Below, piece after piece: positions 29,797 to 37,817 of a DNA stretch of 64,000 nt. The stretch's first letter is position 1. Each line of letters begins with the position of its first letter. The position numbers and the translations under genes are program-made. A model generated the notes under the pieces. That model ran no database searches, was not told the origin of the DNA, and saw only the letters and a list, made by a program, of their open reading frames with translations. This stretch comes from Mesorhizobium sp. B2-7-2 (GTDB lineage Bacteria; Pseudomonadota; Alphaproteobacteria; Rhizobiales; Rhizobiaceae): the NCBI RefSeq assembly GCF_006440775.1, contig NZ_VFTZ01000003.1, forward strand, positions 367,314 to 431,313. The letters are read 5' to 3'.

Positions 29797-29964
29797 TCAC
29801 TTACGCTTGCGGTCGAGACGCTTGAGCGATTCGCGCAGTTTGTCAGGAAGCCAGCGGTTTACGTGAAACAAGGGCAAGCTGCGTAGATATCGGCGTATGG
29901 TTTCATTCGAGAATTGCCGCCTAAGAAGAGCGGCTGTGGATTTATTGTCGCGTTTCTCGGCCAT
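29797..29964 (-). CDS. Small basic protein of 55 aa with NepR-like spacing
   Basis: This 55-residue frame starts MAEKRDNKSTAALL and ends KRLDRKRK. The segment LRSLPLFHVNRWLPDKL followed by RESLKRLD has the same residue spacing as the two-helix core of NepR anti-sigma factors (LR-L, ten residues, PD, then L--LD). This was recalled from family consensus, not aligned. The interhelix residues differ, so it could equally be an unrelated small conserved protein. A GGAAC-N18-TT promoter-like site lies 39-63 nt upstream. The ribosome-binding site is weak. Confidence 0.5.
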   Translation of the reverse strand: MAEKRDNKSTAALLRRQFSNETIRRYLRSLPLFHVNRWLPDKLRESLKRLDRKRK

Positions 29965-30002
29965 GGTTGCAGGTCAAACATAAAGCGGCTTGCTTAATCA
30001 AA

Positions 30003-30027
30003 AACTTGTCCCACAGTCCGTTGTTCC
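30003..30027 (-). promoter_or_regulatory. EcfG-like promoter candidate upstream of the 55-aa gene
   Basis: Read on the minus strand, GGAAC (30027-30023) is followed after 18 nt by TT (30004-30003), the relaxed RpoE2/EcfG pattern GGAAC-N18/19-TT. It lacks a full CGTT. Confidence 0.35.
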
Positions 30028-30215
30028 CCCAGTCACAAACAGTGAAGGGTCCACTGCCGATTTGTGCCCCCCGATTTTGGACGGGCCATGTGTAGTGATC
30101 CCACGGCCTTCTGATGTGGCGCCGAGACCGCCTTGCTCTGCGGCAATGCCTTCTCGCGCAGCCCGCGGAGCGTTGCAGGCAGTTGCAGGCAATAGAAGGC
30201 GGGAAAATTCCATCG

Positions 30216-30355
30216 CTGCTCTTACCGATGTGGCGATGCCGAAATGTCAGGACGCGAACTGGCCGACAAAAGTGAAGCTGGTCCAGCCTTCCTCAAGGTG
30301 CTCTACACCACCGGTCATACGCGCAACGCGGCCGTCAACAACGGCACGCTAGCTT
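30216..30355 (+). pseudogene. Remnant of a CheY-like receiver domain, frameshifted and truncated
   Basis: One frame reads ALTDVAMP, the phosphoacceptor segment. After a one-base shift near 30243 the next frame reads MSGRELADKS, LKVLYTTGHTRNAAVNNGTL, the typical continuation of a receiver domain in hybrid kinases. Both ends of the domain are missing and no kinase lies nearby. The flank 30028-30215 shows nothing recognisable. Confidence 0.7.
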
Positions 30356-30358
30356 TCG

Positions 30359-30640
30359 CTATGCTTCGTCAAAACGACTGCCTTCCTTGGAAGGATCCCG
30401 CGACAGCACACGTTCTTCCTCATCGTCGGGCAGGGCTTCGTCGCTCTCCTGATAGGGGTTGTCGTCATCCTCTTCGGGGGGGACGCCTTGTGCTTCGGCA
30501 TCGTCCTCCGGATCGCCGTTTATGGCGACGCTGCCAGGCGGCACCCGACCATTATCAAGAGCGTCCCAGTCCTGTTGTTCGATGCCGGGAGCTTCGGTTT
30601 CATCCCGCCTTGCGGCTCGCTGCTTGTCGCGCGGATCCAT
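30359..30640 (-). CDS. Small acidic conserved hypothetical protein
   Basis: This 93-residue, very acidic and probably disordered protein (GIEQQDWDALDNGRVPPGS, GDPEDDAEAQGVPPEEDDDN, DEALPDDEEE) has no signal, TM segment or known domain. The composition and its own EcfG-like promoter in the 90-nt gap behind the DNA ligase suggest a stress-induced cytosolic protein. The opposite-strand frames are Pro/Arg-rich shadows. Confidence 0.7.
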   Translation of the reverse strand: MDPRDKQRAARRDETEAPGIEQQDWDALDNGRVPPGSVAINGDPEDDAEAQGVPPEEDDDNPYQESDEALPDDEEERVLSRDPSKEGSRFDEA

Positions 30641-30692
30641 TTTCCTGTCTCCAAGATAGGTGCGTTCGTGACGCGGGGCTGTTCTAAAGACA

Positions 30693-30718
30693 AACCGTTT
30701 GAGGGGGTCGGTTGTTCC
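30693..30718 (-). promoter_or_regulatory. EcfG-like promoter of the acidic 93-aa gene
   Basis: On the minus strand, GGAAC (30718-30714) is followed after 19 nt by TT (30694-30693) in the context CGGTTT. It sits in the gap between the ligase stop and the ATG at 30640, with a predicted start site about 45 nt before the gene. Confidence 0.5.
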
Positions 30719-30730
30719 GGATGGGCGCTG

Positions 30731-31744
30731 CTACGAGATCTGCTCGAACGTGCATTGTCGCGGCGCTTTTTCGGGCCGCCAGCGAATGAATCGAGTGCCA
30801 TGCCGGAAGCGCTCGCCGGTGACGTGGTCGAAGCGGACTTCCACGACCAGTTCCGGCCGCAACGGCTCCCATTCGCCGCTGCGCTCCGTGCTCCACCGGC
30901 TCGGCCCACCCGGCGCCTTGCCGGTGAAGCCGGGCCCGCCACGCAGCGCCTCCAACTTCTTCGTGAGCGTGGCCCGTTCCTCGTTGGCGATTGTCGAGGT
31001 GAAGCCGACATGGTCAAGCAAGCCCCGCTCATTGTAGAGGCCGAGCAATATCGATCCGACCTGCGACTTGCCGTTCAGATAACGGAAGCCGCCGACCACG
31101 CAGTCGGCAGTGCGCAGCCGCTTGACCTTGATCATCGCGCGCTCGCCCGGCTGATAGGGATCGTTCAGCCGTTTGGCGACGACGCCGTCGGTAGAGCCAT
31201 GCCCGGCGTCTTCCAGCCATCGCCTGGCGGTCGCGAAACTCGTGGTGCAGGGCGAGAGCTGAAGAGCGTCGGTGTTTGCTTGCGCGACGAAGTCTTCAAT
31301 TGCCGTGCGCCTTTGCGTCAGCGCGACTTCGAGCAGCGATTTGCCGCCCGGCGCGACCAGCATATCGAACAGGATCAGTCGCGCCGGCGTCTCCGCGCTC
31401 AGCTTGCGGATGCGGCTCTCCGCCGGATGAAGCCGCATCTGCAGGGCGTCGAAGGACGCGGCGCCGTCGATCTCGATGACGATTTCGCCGTCGACCACGA
31501 AATCCTTGGCTTCGAGGTTTTGCATCATCGCTGTCAGTTCGGGAAAGTAACGCCCAAGCGGCTTGCCCGACTTCGCCCTGAGATCGACCGTTTTGCGATT
31601 CTTGAAAGCGAGGCAGCGAAACCCATCCCATTTCGGTTCGAACTGCCAGACGCCTTTGTCCTGCGGCAGTGCTTCGTCGATCCGAGCCTCCATTGGGGAT
31701 GTATCGAGGGGGAGAGGAAACGCGTCGGTCGCGGCCGCTGCCAT
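30731..31744 (-). CDS. ATP-dependent DNA ligase (LigC/LigD ligase-domain type)
   Basis: This 337-residue protein has the nucleotidyltransferase domain with motif I lysine K38 in EPKWDGFR, motif III FDMLVAPGG, motif IV DGVVAKR and motif V MIKVKR. An OB-fold domain follows (about 225-337, ending RHGTRFIRWRPEKAPRQC). There is no polymerase or phosphoesterase domain, so it is a stand-alone ligase such as the LigC enzymes of bacterial NHEJ-like repair. Ku is not encoded in the window. It follows the PPC-domain gene after 9 nt and would share its EcfG-like promoter. Some rhizobial NHEJ genes are known members of the general stress regulon, which fits. Confidence 0.9.
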   Translation of the reverse strand: MAAAATDAFPLPLDTSPMEARIDEALPQDKGVWQFEPKWDGFRCLAFKNRKTVDLRAKSGKPLGRYFPELTAMMQNLEAKDFVVDGEIVIEIDGAASFDALQMRLHPAESRIRKLSAETPARLILFDMLVAPGGKSLLEVALTQRRTAIEDFVAQANTDALQLSPCTTSFATARRWLEDAGHGSTDGVVAKRLNDPYQPGERAMIKVKRLRTADCVVGGFRYLNGKSQVGSILLGLYNERGLLDHVGFTSTIANEERATLTKKLEALRGGPGFTGKAPGGPSRWSTERSGEWEPLRPELVVEVRFDHVTGERFRHGTRFIRWRPEKAPRQCTFEQIS

Positions 31745-31753
31745 CGTCCGCCC

Positions 31754-32197
31754 TCAGGCGTCGAGATCGATCAAGGCGATGCCAAGGCCGGGGCGTTTGG
31801 TGCGCCGCAGGTGAACGGGCGATTCCGTCACCGTGACTTCGAGCGTAGGCTTGACGATGCCTTCAACAAGGTGGCCGCCGCGCGTCGATCCGTCGCTTAG
31901 GCCCAGGACGGCATGGATATGCAGGCTCGGTCTGCCGCTGTCGTCGACCGCGATGTCGCCAATGGCGCTCAGAACCTCGCATTGTTGGCCGACCGGGATC
32001 TTGCGGTAAGATTTCGAGCCGAAGTCGAACCAGCCGACGGTTGCTTTCTCGAATGCGCCGATCGCGGTCAGCGAAGCGCCGGCAATTTCCTGCTCGCCGG
32101 CGAAGTCGGACAGGGCAGCAAATGCTTCCTCGCCTGGATCCAGCACGACCACAAATGTCCTTTGTCCAGACGTCTGCGCGACCAGTTTCGATTTCAT
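31754..32197 (-). CDS. PPC (DUF296) domain protein
   Basis: This 147-residue single-domain PPC/DUF296 protein has the core GASLTAIGAFEKATVGWFD, the segment LSAIGDIAVDDSGRPSLHIH with the histidine signature, and GGHLVEGIVKPTLEVTVTE. In plants this domain follows AT-hooks; bacterial stand-alone versions form trimers of uncertain function. Putative metal-binding histidines are present. It is the first gene of a PPC-ligase operon, with an EcfG-like site 35-59 nt before its ATG. Confidence 0.88.
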   Translation of the reverse strand: MKSKLVAQTSGQRTFVVVLDPGEEAFAALSDFAGEQEIAGASLTAIGAFEKATVGWFDFGSKSYRKIPVGQQCEVLSAIGDIAVDDSGRPSLHIHAVLGLSDGSTRGGHLVEGIVKPTLEVTVTESPVHLRRTKRPGLGIALIDLDA

Positions 32198-32231
32198 ATC
32201 GGCCCGCCATCAGCGTTGGTATTGGCCGTAG

Positions 32232-32256
32232 AACTCGAAGCCGGCATGCATGTTCC
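32232..32256 (-). promoter_or_regulatory. EcfG-like promoter of the PPC-DNA ligase operon
   Basis: On the minus strand, GGAAC (32256-32252) is followed after 18 nt by TT (32233-32232). The element ends about 35 nt before the ATG at 32197, a normal leader length. Confidence 0.45.
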
Positions 32257-32321
32257 CGCATCATGAGCATCTTCGAAGGATCACACTTCTGTGAGGCCTA
32301 GGATCCCGCGCGGACCAGGTC

Positions 32322-32346
32322 GGAACAATGGCCTGCATGAGTGGTT
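32322..32346 (+). promoter_or_regulatory. EcfG-like promoter of the paoABC-type operon
   Basis: GGAAC (32322-32326), 18 nt, then TT (32345-32346) in the context GGTT, 33 nt before the ATG at 32380. It is divergent from the similar site at 32232-32256, so a 115-nt region would drive transcription both ways. Confidence 0.45.
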
Positions 32347-32379
32347 AGGCCCCGATGAGCAGCCAGCCAGGAGCGAGCC

Positions 32380-32997
32380 ATGTCCCAGCCTTCCGTCCCA
32401 TCCACGCTTGGCCTCAGCCGGCGGAACTTCATGACAGGCACGGTCTCGGCCGCCGCGGCACCGTTGCTCGTTTCATCGGCCAAAGCCGAAGCGCCTGCCG
32501 CCGCTGGCGCGGAACTTCGCGAGCCAGTGGTGACGTCGATGCGGATCAACAAGCAGGCCTATGAGCTGTCGCTCGACACTAGAACCAGCCTGCTTGACGC
32601 CTTGCGAGATCATGTCGGGCTAACCGGCACCAAGAAGGGTTGCGACCATGGACAGTGCGGAGCGTGCACGGTTCTTGTCGACGGGAAACGCGTGCTCTCC
32701 TGTCTCAGTTTCGCGGTGATGAATGCCGGCAAGGATGTGACGACCGTCGAGGGGCTGGCATCCAGCGACGGTAAGCTGCATCCGATGCAGCAGGCCTTCA
32801 TCGACCACGATGCGTTCCAGTGCGGCTACTGCACGCCGGGCCAAATCCTGTCGGCCATTGGTTGCATCAATGAAGGGCACGCAAAATCCGAAGACGACAT
32901 CCGCGACTATATGAGCGGCAATATCTGCCGTTGCGCCGCCTATCCAAACATTGTCGCTGCCGTCCTGCAGGCACGCGATCAGATGAAGGGAGCCTGA
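32380..32997 (+). CDS. paoA: Periplasmic aldehyde oxidoreductase, 2Fe-2S subunit (PaoA/YagT type)
   Basis: This 205-residue small subunit of a xanthine-dehydrogenase-family enzyme has a twin-arginine signal (LSRRNFMTGT plus a hydrophobic stretch), so the assembled complex is exported folded. The plant-type 2Fe-2S cluster is visible in CDHGQCGACTVLVDG and the second cluster in CGYCTPGQ...ICRC. It passes electrons from the molybdenum site towards FAD. It is the first of three genes and lies behind an EcfG-like promoter. A GGAG ribosome-binding site precedes the ATG. Confidence 0.9.
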   Translation: MSQPSVPSTLGLSRRNFMTGTVSAAAAPLLVSSAKAEAPAAAGAELREPVVTSMRINKQAYELSLDTRTSLLDALRDHVGLTGTKKGCDHGQCGACTVLVDGKRVLSCLSFAVMNAGKDVTTVEGLASSDGKLHPMQQAFIDHDAFQCGYCTPGQILSAIGCINEGHAKSEDDIRDYMSGNICRCAAYPNIVAAVLQARDQMKGA

Positions 32998-32998
32998 T

Positions 32999-34021
32999 AT
33001 GCGTCCCTTCGTCTACGAACAGCCGACCGACATTTCCGCGGCCGTCGCGATCGCATCCCGCTTCACGACCGAGGACGACCAGCCGACGCGAGCGAATGCG
33101 CAGTTCATCGCCGGCGGCACCAACCTTGCCGATTATATGAAGCTCGGCGTTGCCGAGCCGAACCGGCTGGTCGACCTCAACCGGCTCAAGGATCCAGGCC
33201 TTAGGCAAATCCGGGTGACCGACGAGGGCATCCGCTTCGGCGCCCTAGTGCGAATGGGTGAGGCAGCAGATCACGCTGAGCTCAAGCGCGGCTATCCCGT
33301 TATTGCCGACAGCTTGCGGCTGGCCGCAAGCGGCCAGATCCGCAACATGGCAAGTCTCGCCGGCAATGTCTTGCAACGCACGCGCTGCGAATATTTTCGC
33401 GAGACATCCTGGCACTGCAACAAGCGCGTGCCAGGGTCGGGCTGCGCTGCGATGGAGGGTTTCAACCGGCAGCATGCGGTGCTGGGCGGCAGCGATGCCT
33501 GCATCGCGACCTATCACGGCGATTTTGCCCAGGCGCTGATCGCGCTCGATGCCGTCGTGCGTGCCGAGGGCTCGCGTGGGGCGCGAAAGATACCGCTCGC
33601 CAAGCTGCATCGCCAGCCGCGCGATACGCCAGAGATCGAGACCGATCTTGCTGCTGACGAAATCATCACCGCCATAGAAGTGCCGGCTGTGCCATGGGCC
33701 CGGCGCTCGCTTTACCTTAAGATCCGAGACCGCGAATCCTACGCGTTCGCGCTGGCTTCGGCGGCCGTTGCGCTCGATCTGGACGGCGACAACGTTCGCG
33801 AGGCGCGCATTGCCCTGGGCGGCGTGGCGACCGTGCCCTGGCGCGCCAAAGCGGCGGAGGAAGCCCTGCAAGGAAAGACGCTCGACGAGCCTTCGGCGGG
33901 AGCGGCGGCGGATGCCGCCTTCGCCGGGGCCGAGCCGCGCCAGCACAACGCATTCAAGATCGAGCTCGGCAAGCGAACGCTGGTGCGCGCGCTGCTCGAA
34001 ACCCGCGACATGAAGGTGTGA
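32999..34021 (+). CDS. paoB: Aldehyde oxidoreductase, FAD-binding subunit (PaoB/YagS type)
   Basis: This 340-residue medium subunit of the CO dehydrogenase/xanthine dehydrogenase family has the FAD-binding AGGTNLADYMKLG segment and SGQIRNMASLAGNV. The cysteine-rich insertion RTRCEYFRETSWHCNKRVPG and the following SGCAA match the extra 4Fe-4S loop known from E. coli PaoB. It starts two bases after paoA and ends two bases before the paoC ATG. It has no signal of its own, consistent with export on PaoA. Confidence 0.88.
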   Translation: MRPFVYEQPTDISAAVAIASRFTTEDDQPTRANAQFIAGGTNLADYMKLGVAEPNRLVDLNRLKDPGLRQIRVTDEGIRFGALVRMGEAADHAELKRGYPVIADSLRLAASGQIRNMASLAGNVLQRTRCEYFRETSWHCNKRVPGSGCAAMEGFNRQHAVLGGSDACIATYHGDFAQALIALDAVVRAEGSRGARKIPLAKLHRQPRDTPEIETDLAADEIITAIEVPAVPWARRSLYLKIRDRESYAFALASAAVALDLDGDNVREARIALGGVATVPWRAKAAEEALQGKTLDEPSAGAAADAAFAGAEPRQHNAFKIELGKRTLVRALLETRDMKV

Positions 34022-34023
34022 CC

Positions 34024-36303
34024 ATGGACACTGCCGCTCCGAGACCGAAAGAGAACCAGGGCCAACCGCTGCCGCGCGTCGATGCACGGCTTAAGGTCAC
34101 CGGACAGGCGCATTACCCCGCCGACCTGCCGACCGCCAACATCGCCTACGGTGCGCTGGCCACCAGCAGTATTGCCAAGGGCAAGGTGGCCAAGCTTCAT
34201 CTCGACGACGCCCGTGCCGTGCCCGGGTTGCTCGACATCGTCACTTATGGCGACATGGACACTGTCGAGAAGCCGAAATTCGCCAATTCCGGCTCCACCT
34301 CGATCGGGCCGCTGCATGACCGGACGATCTTTCATGACGGCCAGATCATCGCGCTCGCGGTTGCCGAGACATTCGAAGCCGCCGAAGAGGCGGCGCAGTT
34401 GATCCGCGCCGAGTATGATGCGGAGACGCCCACGGCGAGCTTCGACAGTCCGGGCACGGCGACCATTCCCGCCGCCGGCAAGAGTCCTCTGTTCAAGGAA
34501 GACGTGAAGGCCGGCGACTTCGATGCCGCCTATAAAGAGGCCGCGGTGAAGATCGACGCGCGCTATTCGACGCCCACGCAGCACCACAATCCGATCGAGC
34601 TTTTCTCAACCACCGCCTTCTGGGAGGGCGACCAACTGATCGTGCACGAGCCCTCGCAAAACGTGACCGGCTGGAAGGTCGAGCTTGCCAGGCAGTTGAA
34701 GATCGATCCCGCTAAGGTGCGCATCGTCAGCCCCTTCATCGGCGGCGCCTTCGGATCCAAGGGACCGATGACGCCGCGCACCGCCATCGTCGCGGTTGCC
34801 GCCAGGCGGCTCGGCCGACCGGTGCGTTGCGTGACCAGCCGGATGCAGGCCTTCGGCACTCAGACTTACAGGGCGGAGACAAGGCACCGCATCCGGATCG
34901 GCGCCGGCAAGGACGGTCGCATCACTGCTTTCGCGCATGAGGGCTGGGAGGTCACCTCGCGGCCGGACTCCTATGTCGTGGGCGGCACGTCGGCAACTGG
35001 CCGCATGTATGGCTATGGCTCGGTGCTGACACATGTCTCGCTGGTGCAGGCGGACCGCAATACTCCCGGCTACATGCGCTCGCCGCCCGAGACCCCTTAT
35101 GTCTACGCGCTGGAAAACGCCATGGACGAAATGGCGGTGGCGCTCGGCATGGATCCGGTGGAATTCCGCCGGATCAATGAACCGAAGACAGAGCCGATCG
35201 GCAAAAAGCCGTTCTCCAGCCGCTCGCTGATCCAGTGCTATGACCAGGCGGCCGAGGCTTTTGGCTGGGCGAAGCGGGACCCGAAAGTAGGAGCGATGCG
35301 CGACGGCGACTGGCTGGTCGGCATGGGGTGCGCGACGGCGATCTATCCAACCGCGGTCGCGCCATGCGCGGCGCGGGTGCGCCTGACTGTCGATGGCGAT
35401 GTGCGGCTGCAATGCGGTTCGCACGAGATCGGAACCGGCGTGCGCACCGTAGCCGGTCAGATGGCGTCGGAACGTCTCGGCGTCAGCATCGATCGGATCA
35501 GCGTCGAGATGGGCGACAGCAGCCTGCCTCCCGCTCCTGTCTCGGGGGGCTCGATCTCCACCGCGAGCGTCTGCTCGGCAGTGCTGAAGGCCTGCGACGC
35601 CATCCGCGCCAAGCTCTATGCCGGCGCGACCGCCGAGGGCGGTCCGCTGGCGGGCTCTCATAACGAGGAACTCGACCTCGCCGACGGAAAGATCGTGGCC
35701 AAGGGCGGCGCTTCGGCAAAGGTCGAAGATGTCCTGAAGACCATGCAGGTTGGAGCAATCGAGGAATACGCCGAGTTCGCGCCCAAGGGTGCGACGCCCG
35801 AAGCGCTGAAGAAGCTCTATGCCGGCATGCCGGAATTCCACGGTGGCGAGCAGGATGAGGATTCGGTGAAATACGCCTTCGGCGCCGAGTTCGTCGAAGT
35901 CCGCATCAACCGCTATACGAGGGAGATCCGCGTACCGCGCATCGTCGGCGCGTTCGCGGCCGGCCGTATCATGAACACGCGCACCGCGCGCAGCCAGCTG
36001 ATGGGCGGCATGATCTGGGGCATTGGCCAGGCGCTGCATGAAGCGACGGAAGTCGACAGCCGCTATGCCCGCTATGTCAACCGCGACCTGCAGGACTATC
36101 TCGTGCCGGTGAATGCCGACATCAATGACCTGCAGGTGATCCTGGTTCCGGAGGTCGACCACGCGGTCAACCCGGCCGGTGTGAAGGGCCTTGGCGAGCT
36201 TGGCAATGTCGGCACGGCCGCGGCTGTTGCCAGCGCTGTCTACCATGCCACCGGCAAACGTATCCGCGATTTGCCGATCAGGATCGAGCAACTTCTCGTT
36301 TGA
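34024..36303 (+). CDS. paoC: Aldehyde oxidoreductase, molybdenum-binding subunit (PaoC/YagR type)
   Basis: This 759-residue large subunit binds the molybdopterin cofactor and carries the active site. Landmarks are the N-terminal RVDARLKVTGQAHYPAD, IGGAFGSKGPMTPRTAIVA and, near the end, GVKGLGELGNVGTAAAVASA with the catalytic Glu. The family oxidises aromatic and other aldehydes in the periplasm. Physiological electron acceptors vary, and reaction with O2 yields peroxide. The ATG at 34024 is preferred to the GTG two codons upstream. No paoD or MocA-type maturation gene follows, so cofactor insertion relies on genes elsewhere. Confidence 0.9.
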   Translation: MDTAAPRPKENQGQPLPRVDARLKVTGQAHYPADLPTANIAYGALATSSIAKGKVAKLHLDDARAVPGLLDIVTYGDMDTVEKPKFANSGSTSIGPLHDRTIFHDGQIIALAVAETFEAAEEAAQLIRAEYDAETPTASFDSPGTATIPAAGKSPLFKEDVKAGDFDAAYKEAAVKIDARYSTPTQHHNPIELFSTTAFWEGDQLIVHEPSQNVTGWKVELARQLKIDPAKVRIVSPFIGGAFGSKGPMTPRTAIVAVAARRLGRPVRCVTSRMQAFGTQTYRAETRHRIRIGAGKDGRITAFAHEGWEVTSRPDSYVVGGTSATGRMYGYGSVLTHVSLVQADRNTPGYMRSPPETPYVYALENAMDEMAVALGMDPVEFRRINEPKTEPIGKKPFSSRSLIQCYDQAAEAFGWAKRDPKVGAMRDGDWLVGMGCATAIYPTAVAPCAARVRLTVDGDVRLQCGSHEIGTGVRTVAGQMASERLGVSIDRISVEMGDSSLPPAPVSGGSISTASVCSAVLKACDAIRAKLYAGATAEGGPLAGSHNEELDLADGKIVAKGGASAKVEDVLKTMQVGAIEEYAEFAPKGATPEALKKLYAGMPEFHGGEQDEDSVKYAFGAEFVEVRINRYTREIRVPRIVGAFAAGRIMNTRTARSQLMGGMIWGIGQALHEATEVDSRYARYVNRDLQDYLVPVNADINDLQVILVPEVDHAVNPAGVKGLGELGNVGTAAAVASAVYHATGKRIRDLPIRIEQLLV

Positions 36304-36306
36304 GAT

Positions 36307-37404
36307 CTATTCCTTCAATCCGGCCACGCGCTCGAGCAAAGGCCTTTGCAGGAAGGGAACGGCGCCGATCGTCAACATGACGAGGTTCCTGAATGTCTGG
36401 ACGAAGCTGTTGGTCGACTGCGCCGTGGACAAAATACGTTCGCTCAACTCGATCCAGCGACGCCCTACGGGTCGACGCTCATCCGTGTAGCCCGCAAGCG
36501 TGCCGTCGTCGAAACGCCGGGCGAAGCAAGCCGCGTCCTCGATACCGAGATTCATGCCGCGCGCGCCAAGCGGCGAATGGACATGCGCGGCATCGCCGCC
36601 CAAGAAGACGCGGGCGGCCTGATAGCGGACCGCCTGCTTTGCCGGAATGTGAAAATGGTCGGTCCGCAGCACCTTCGCTACGCGATAATCGCCAGGCACA
36701 CGCGCCAACGCATCGGGCGTGTTGGATACCGAGCGAAAGCGATTGTCGCCGACCGGTATGATGAAGCCGACGTCGCCGTCACGATGCAGGAATGCCTGCG
36801 CCGCGCCCGGCTCATAAGGCCAGGATGCTATCTCGGCGTCGGTGATGCTCCATTGCCGCCTGTGCGTGTGGCCTTCGAATGCGATGCCCGACAATTTGCG
36901 GACCGAGCTGTCGGCGCCGTCGGCCCCAAAAACGATGTCGAAGCTTTGCCTTTCCTCCTCTTCACCGTTTCGCCTGGTCCGAACCTCCATTTTGTCGGCC
37001 TGCTGGGTGAGGCCGACCAGCTCAGTGTGCCATTCCACGTCGACGCCGAATGCCGCGACCGTCTCCGCCATGATCTTTTCGGTGTCTCGCTGCGGCAACG
37101 ACAGCAGGAAATTATAGCGGTGCGGCAGCAGCGAGAAGTCGATTGTGAGGAGTTCACGGGCTTCTGCATGGAAATGCGCATGGCGGACCTTGAGTCCCTC
37201 GGCGAGCAGCTTCCTGCTCACCCCCGACGCTTCGAGGACATCGAGGCTGTGCGAACTGATGCCCACGGCTTTGCTGAGCGGCGTGGGCCCATCCTTCTTG
37301 TCTATGACGCGGGGACGGGCGCCTCGTCGCGCAAGCTCCAGCGCGGCGGTCAGTCCCGTCGGGCCGGCGCCGACGATGAGGATGGAAGCTTCTTCTCGGG
37401 GCAC
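36307..37404 (-). CDS. FAD-dependent aromatic monooxygenase-like protein
   Basis: This 365-residue group A flavoprotein has an N-terminal GAGPTGLTAALELARRG dinucleotide fold, DG motif in FGADGADSSVRKLSG and the FAD ribityl motif FLGGDAAHVHSPLGARGMN. It resembles PheA/TfdB phenol hydroxylases but lacks their C-terminal thioredoxin-like domain, so it is of the shorter type. I placed the start at the GTG at 37404 because GGGAAAGG lies upstream at a good distance; the upstream GTG at 37443 adds 13 poor residues. It converges with paoC with only 3 nt between stop codons. The substrate is unknown. Confidence 0.82.
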   Translation of the reverse strand: MPREEASILIVGAGPTGLTAALELARRGARPRVIDKKDGPTPLSKAVGISSHSLDVLEASGVSRKLLAEGLKVRHAHFHAEARELLTIDFSLLPHRYNFLLSLPQRDTEKIMAETVAAFGVDVEWHTELVGLTQQADKMEVRTRRNGEEEERQSFDIVFGADGADSSVRKLSGIAFEGHTHRRQWSITDAEIASWPYEPGAAQAFLHRDGDVGFIIPVGDNRFRSVSNTPDALARVPGDYRVAKVLRTDHFHIPAKQAVRYQAARVFLGGDAAHVHSPLGARGMNLGIEDAACFARRFDDGTLAGYTDERRPVGRRWIELSERILSTAQSTNSFVQTFRNLVMLTIGAVPFLQRPLLERVAGLKE

Positions 37405-37465
37405 GACCGTGACCTTTCCCAATTGTCTACACGGGTGCGGCACTTGTCGACGATATAATCAGGAC

Positions 37466-37490
37466 GGAACGCTTTGCGCGATGAGAGGTT
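37466..37490 (+). promoter_or_regulatory. EcfG-like promoter candidate (distal) before the 54-aa membrane protein
   Basis: GGAAC (37466-37470), 18 nt, TT (37489-37490) in the context GGTT. It is about 135 nt before the small gene and weaker in position than the second copy at 37557. Confidence 0.3.
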
Positions 37491-37556
37491 GCGCGCCGAT
37501 CAGGCTTTGCGACCATCTGCCTTTAGCGAAAGGACGCTTTTCGCCCGGTCGTGCCT

Positions 37557-37581
37557 GGAACTGTTTTATCCCACGCCGGTT
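37557..37581 (+). promoter_or_regulatory. EcfG-like promoter candidate (proximal) before the 54-aa membrane protein
   Basis: GGAAC (37557-37561), 18 nt, TT (37580-37581) in the context CGGTTTGAG. The predicted start site is about 37 nt before the ATG at 37625. Confidence 0.45.
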
Positions 37582-37624
37582 TGAGTGTGGGCCGACCTGA
37601 CTGCAACAGGGCAGAGTGACGTTC

Positions 37625-37789
37625 ATGTTTCACCTTGGCGTGTGGATGCTGCCCATGGCGGGCATCCCTCTGATCCTCATTCTGATCTGGATGTATTTCG
37701 TCGCCCGGCGCCGAAGCCGGCGGCCGGCGGAGCGGAAGGATGGTCCGTCACAGCCGACGGGGCGGCGTCGCGACGACCTGGAGCGCTGA
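37625..37789 (+). CDS. Small single-pass membrane protein, 54 aa
   Basis: This frame encodes MFHLGVWMLPMAGIPLILIL followed by IWMYFVARRR and a basic, Pro-rich tail. One TM helix covers residues of about 5-27, with arginines on the cytoplasmic side. It is an inner-membrane microprotein typical of stress regulons; no family is recognised. Two EcfG-like sites lie upstream. Its stop is 29 nt from the convergent glucose dehydrogenase stop. Confidence 0.6.
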   Translation: MFHLGVWMLPMAGIPLILILIWMYFVARRRSRRPAERKDGPSQPTGRRRDDLER

Positions 37790-37817
37790 AATCTTTAGCC
37801 CAGCTGACCGATCTCCG

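Noticed and set aside
29990..30352. 120-codon plus-strand frame
   Set aside because: It begins at a TTG without ribosome-binding site and only its end shows family features, namely one frame of the broken receiver domain. Its start overlaps the EcfG-like site on the other strand.
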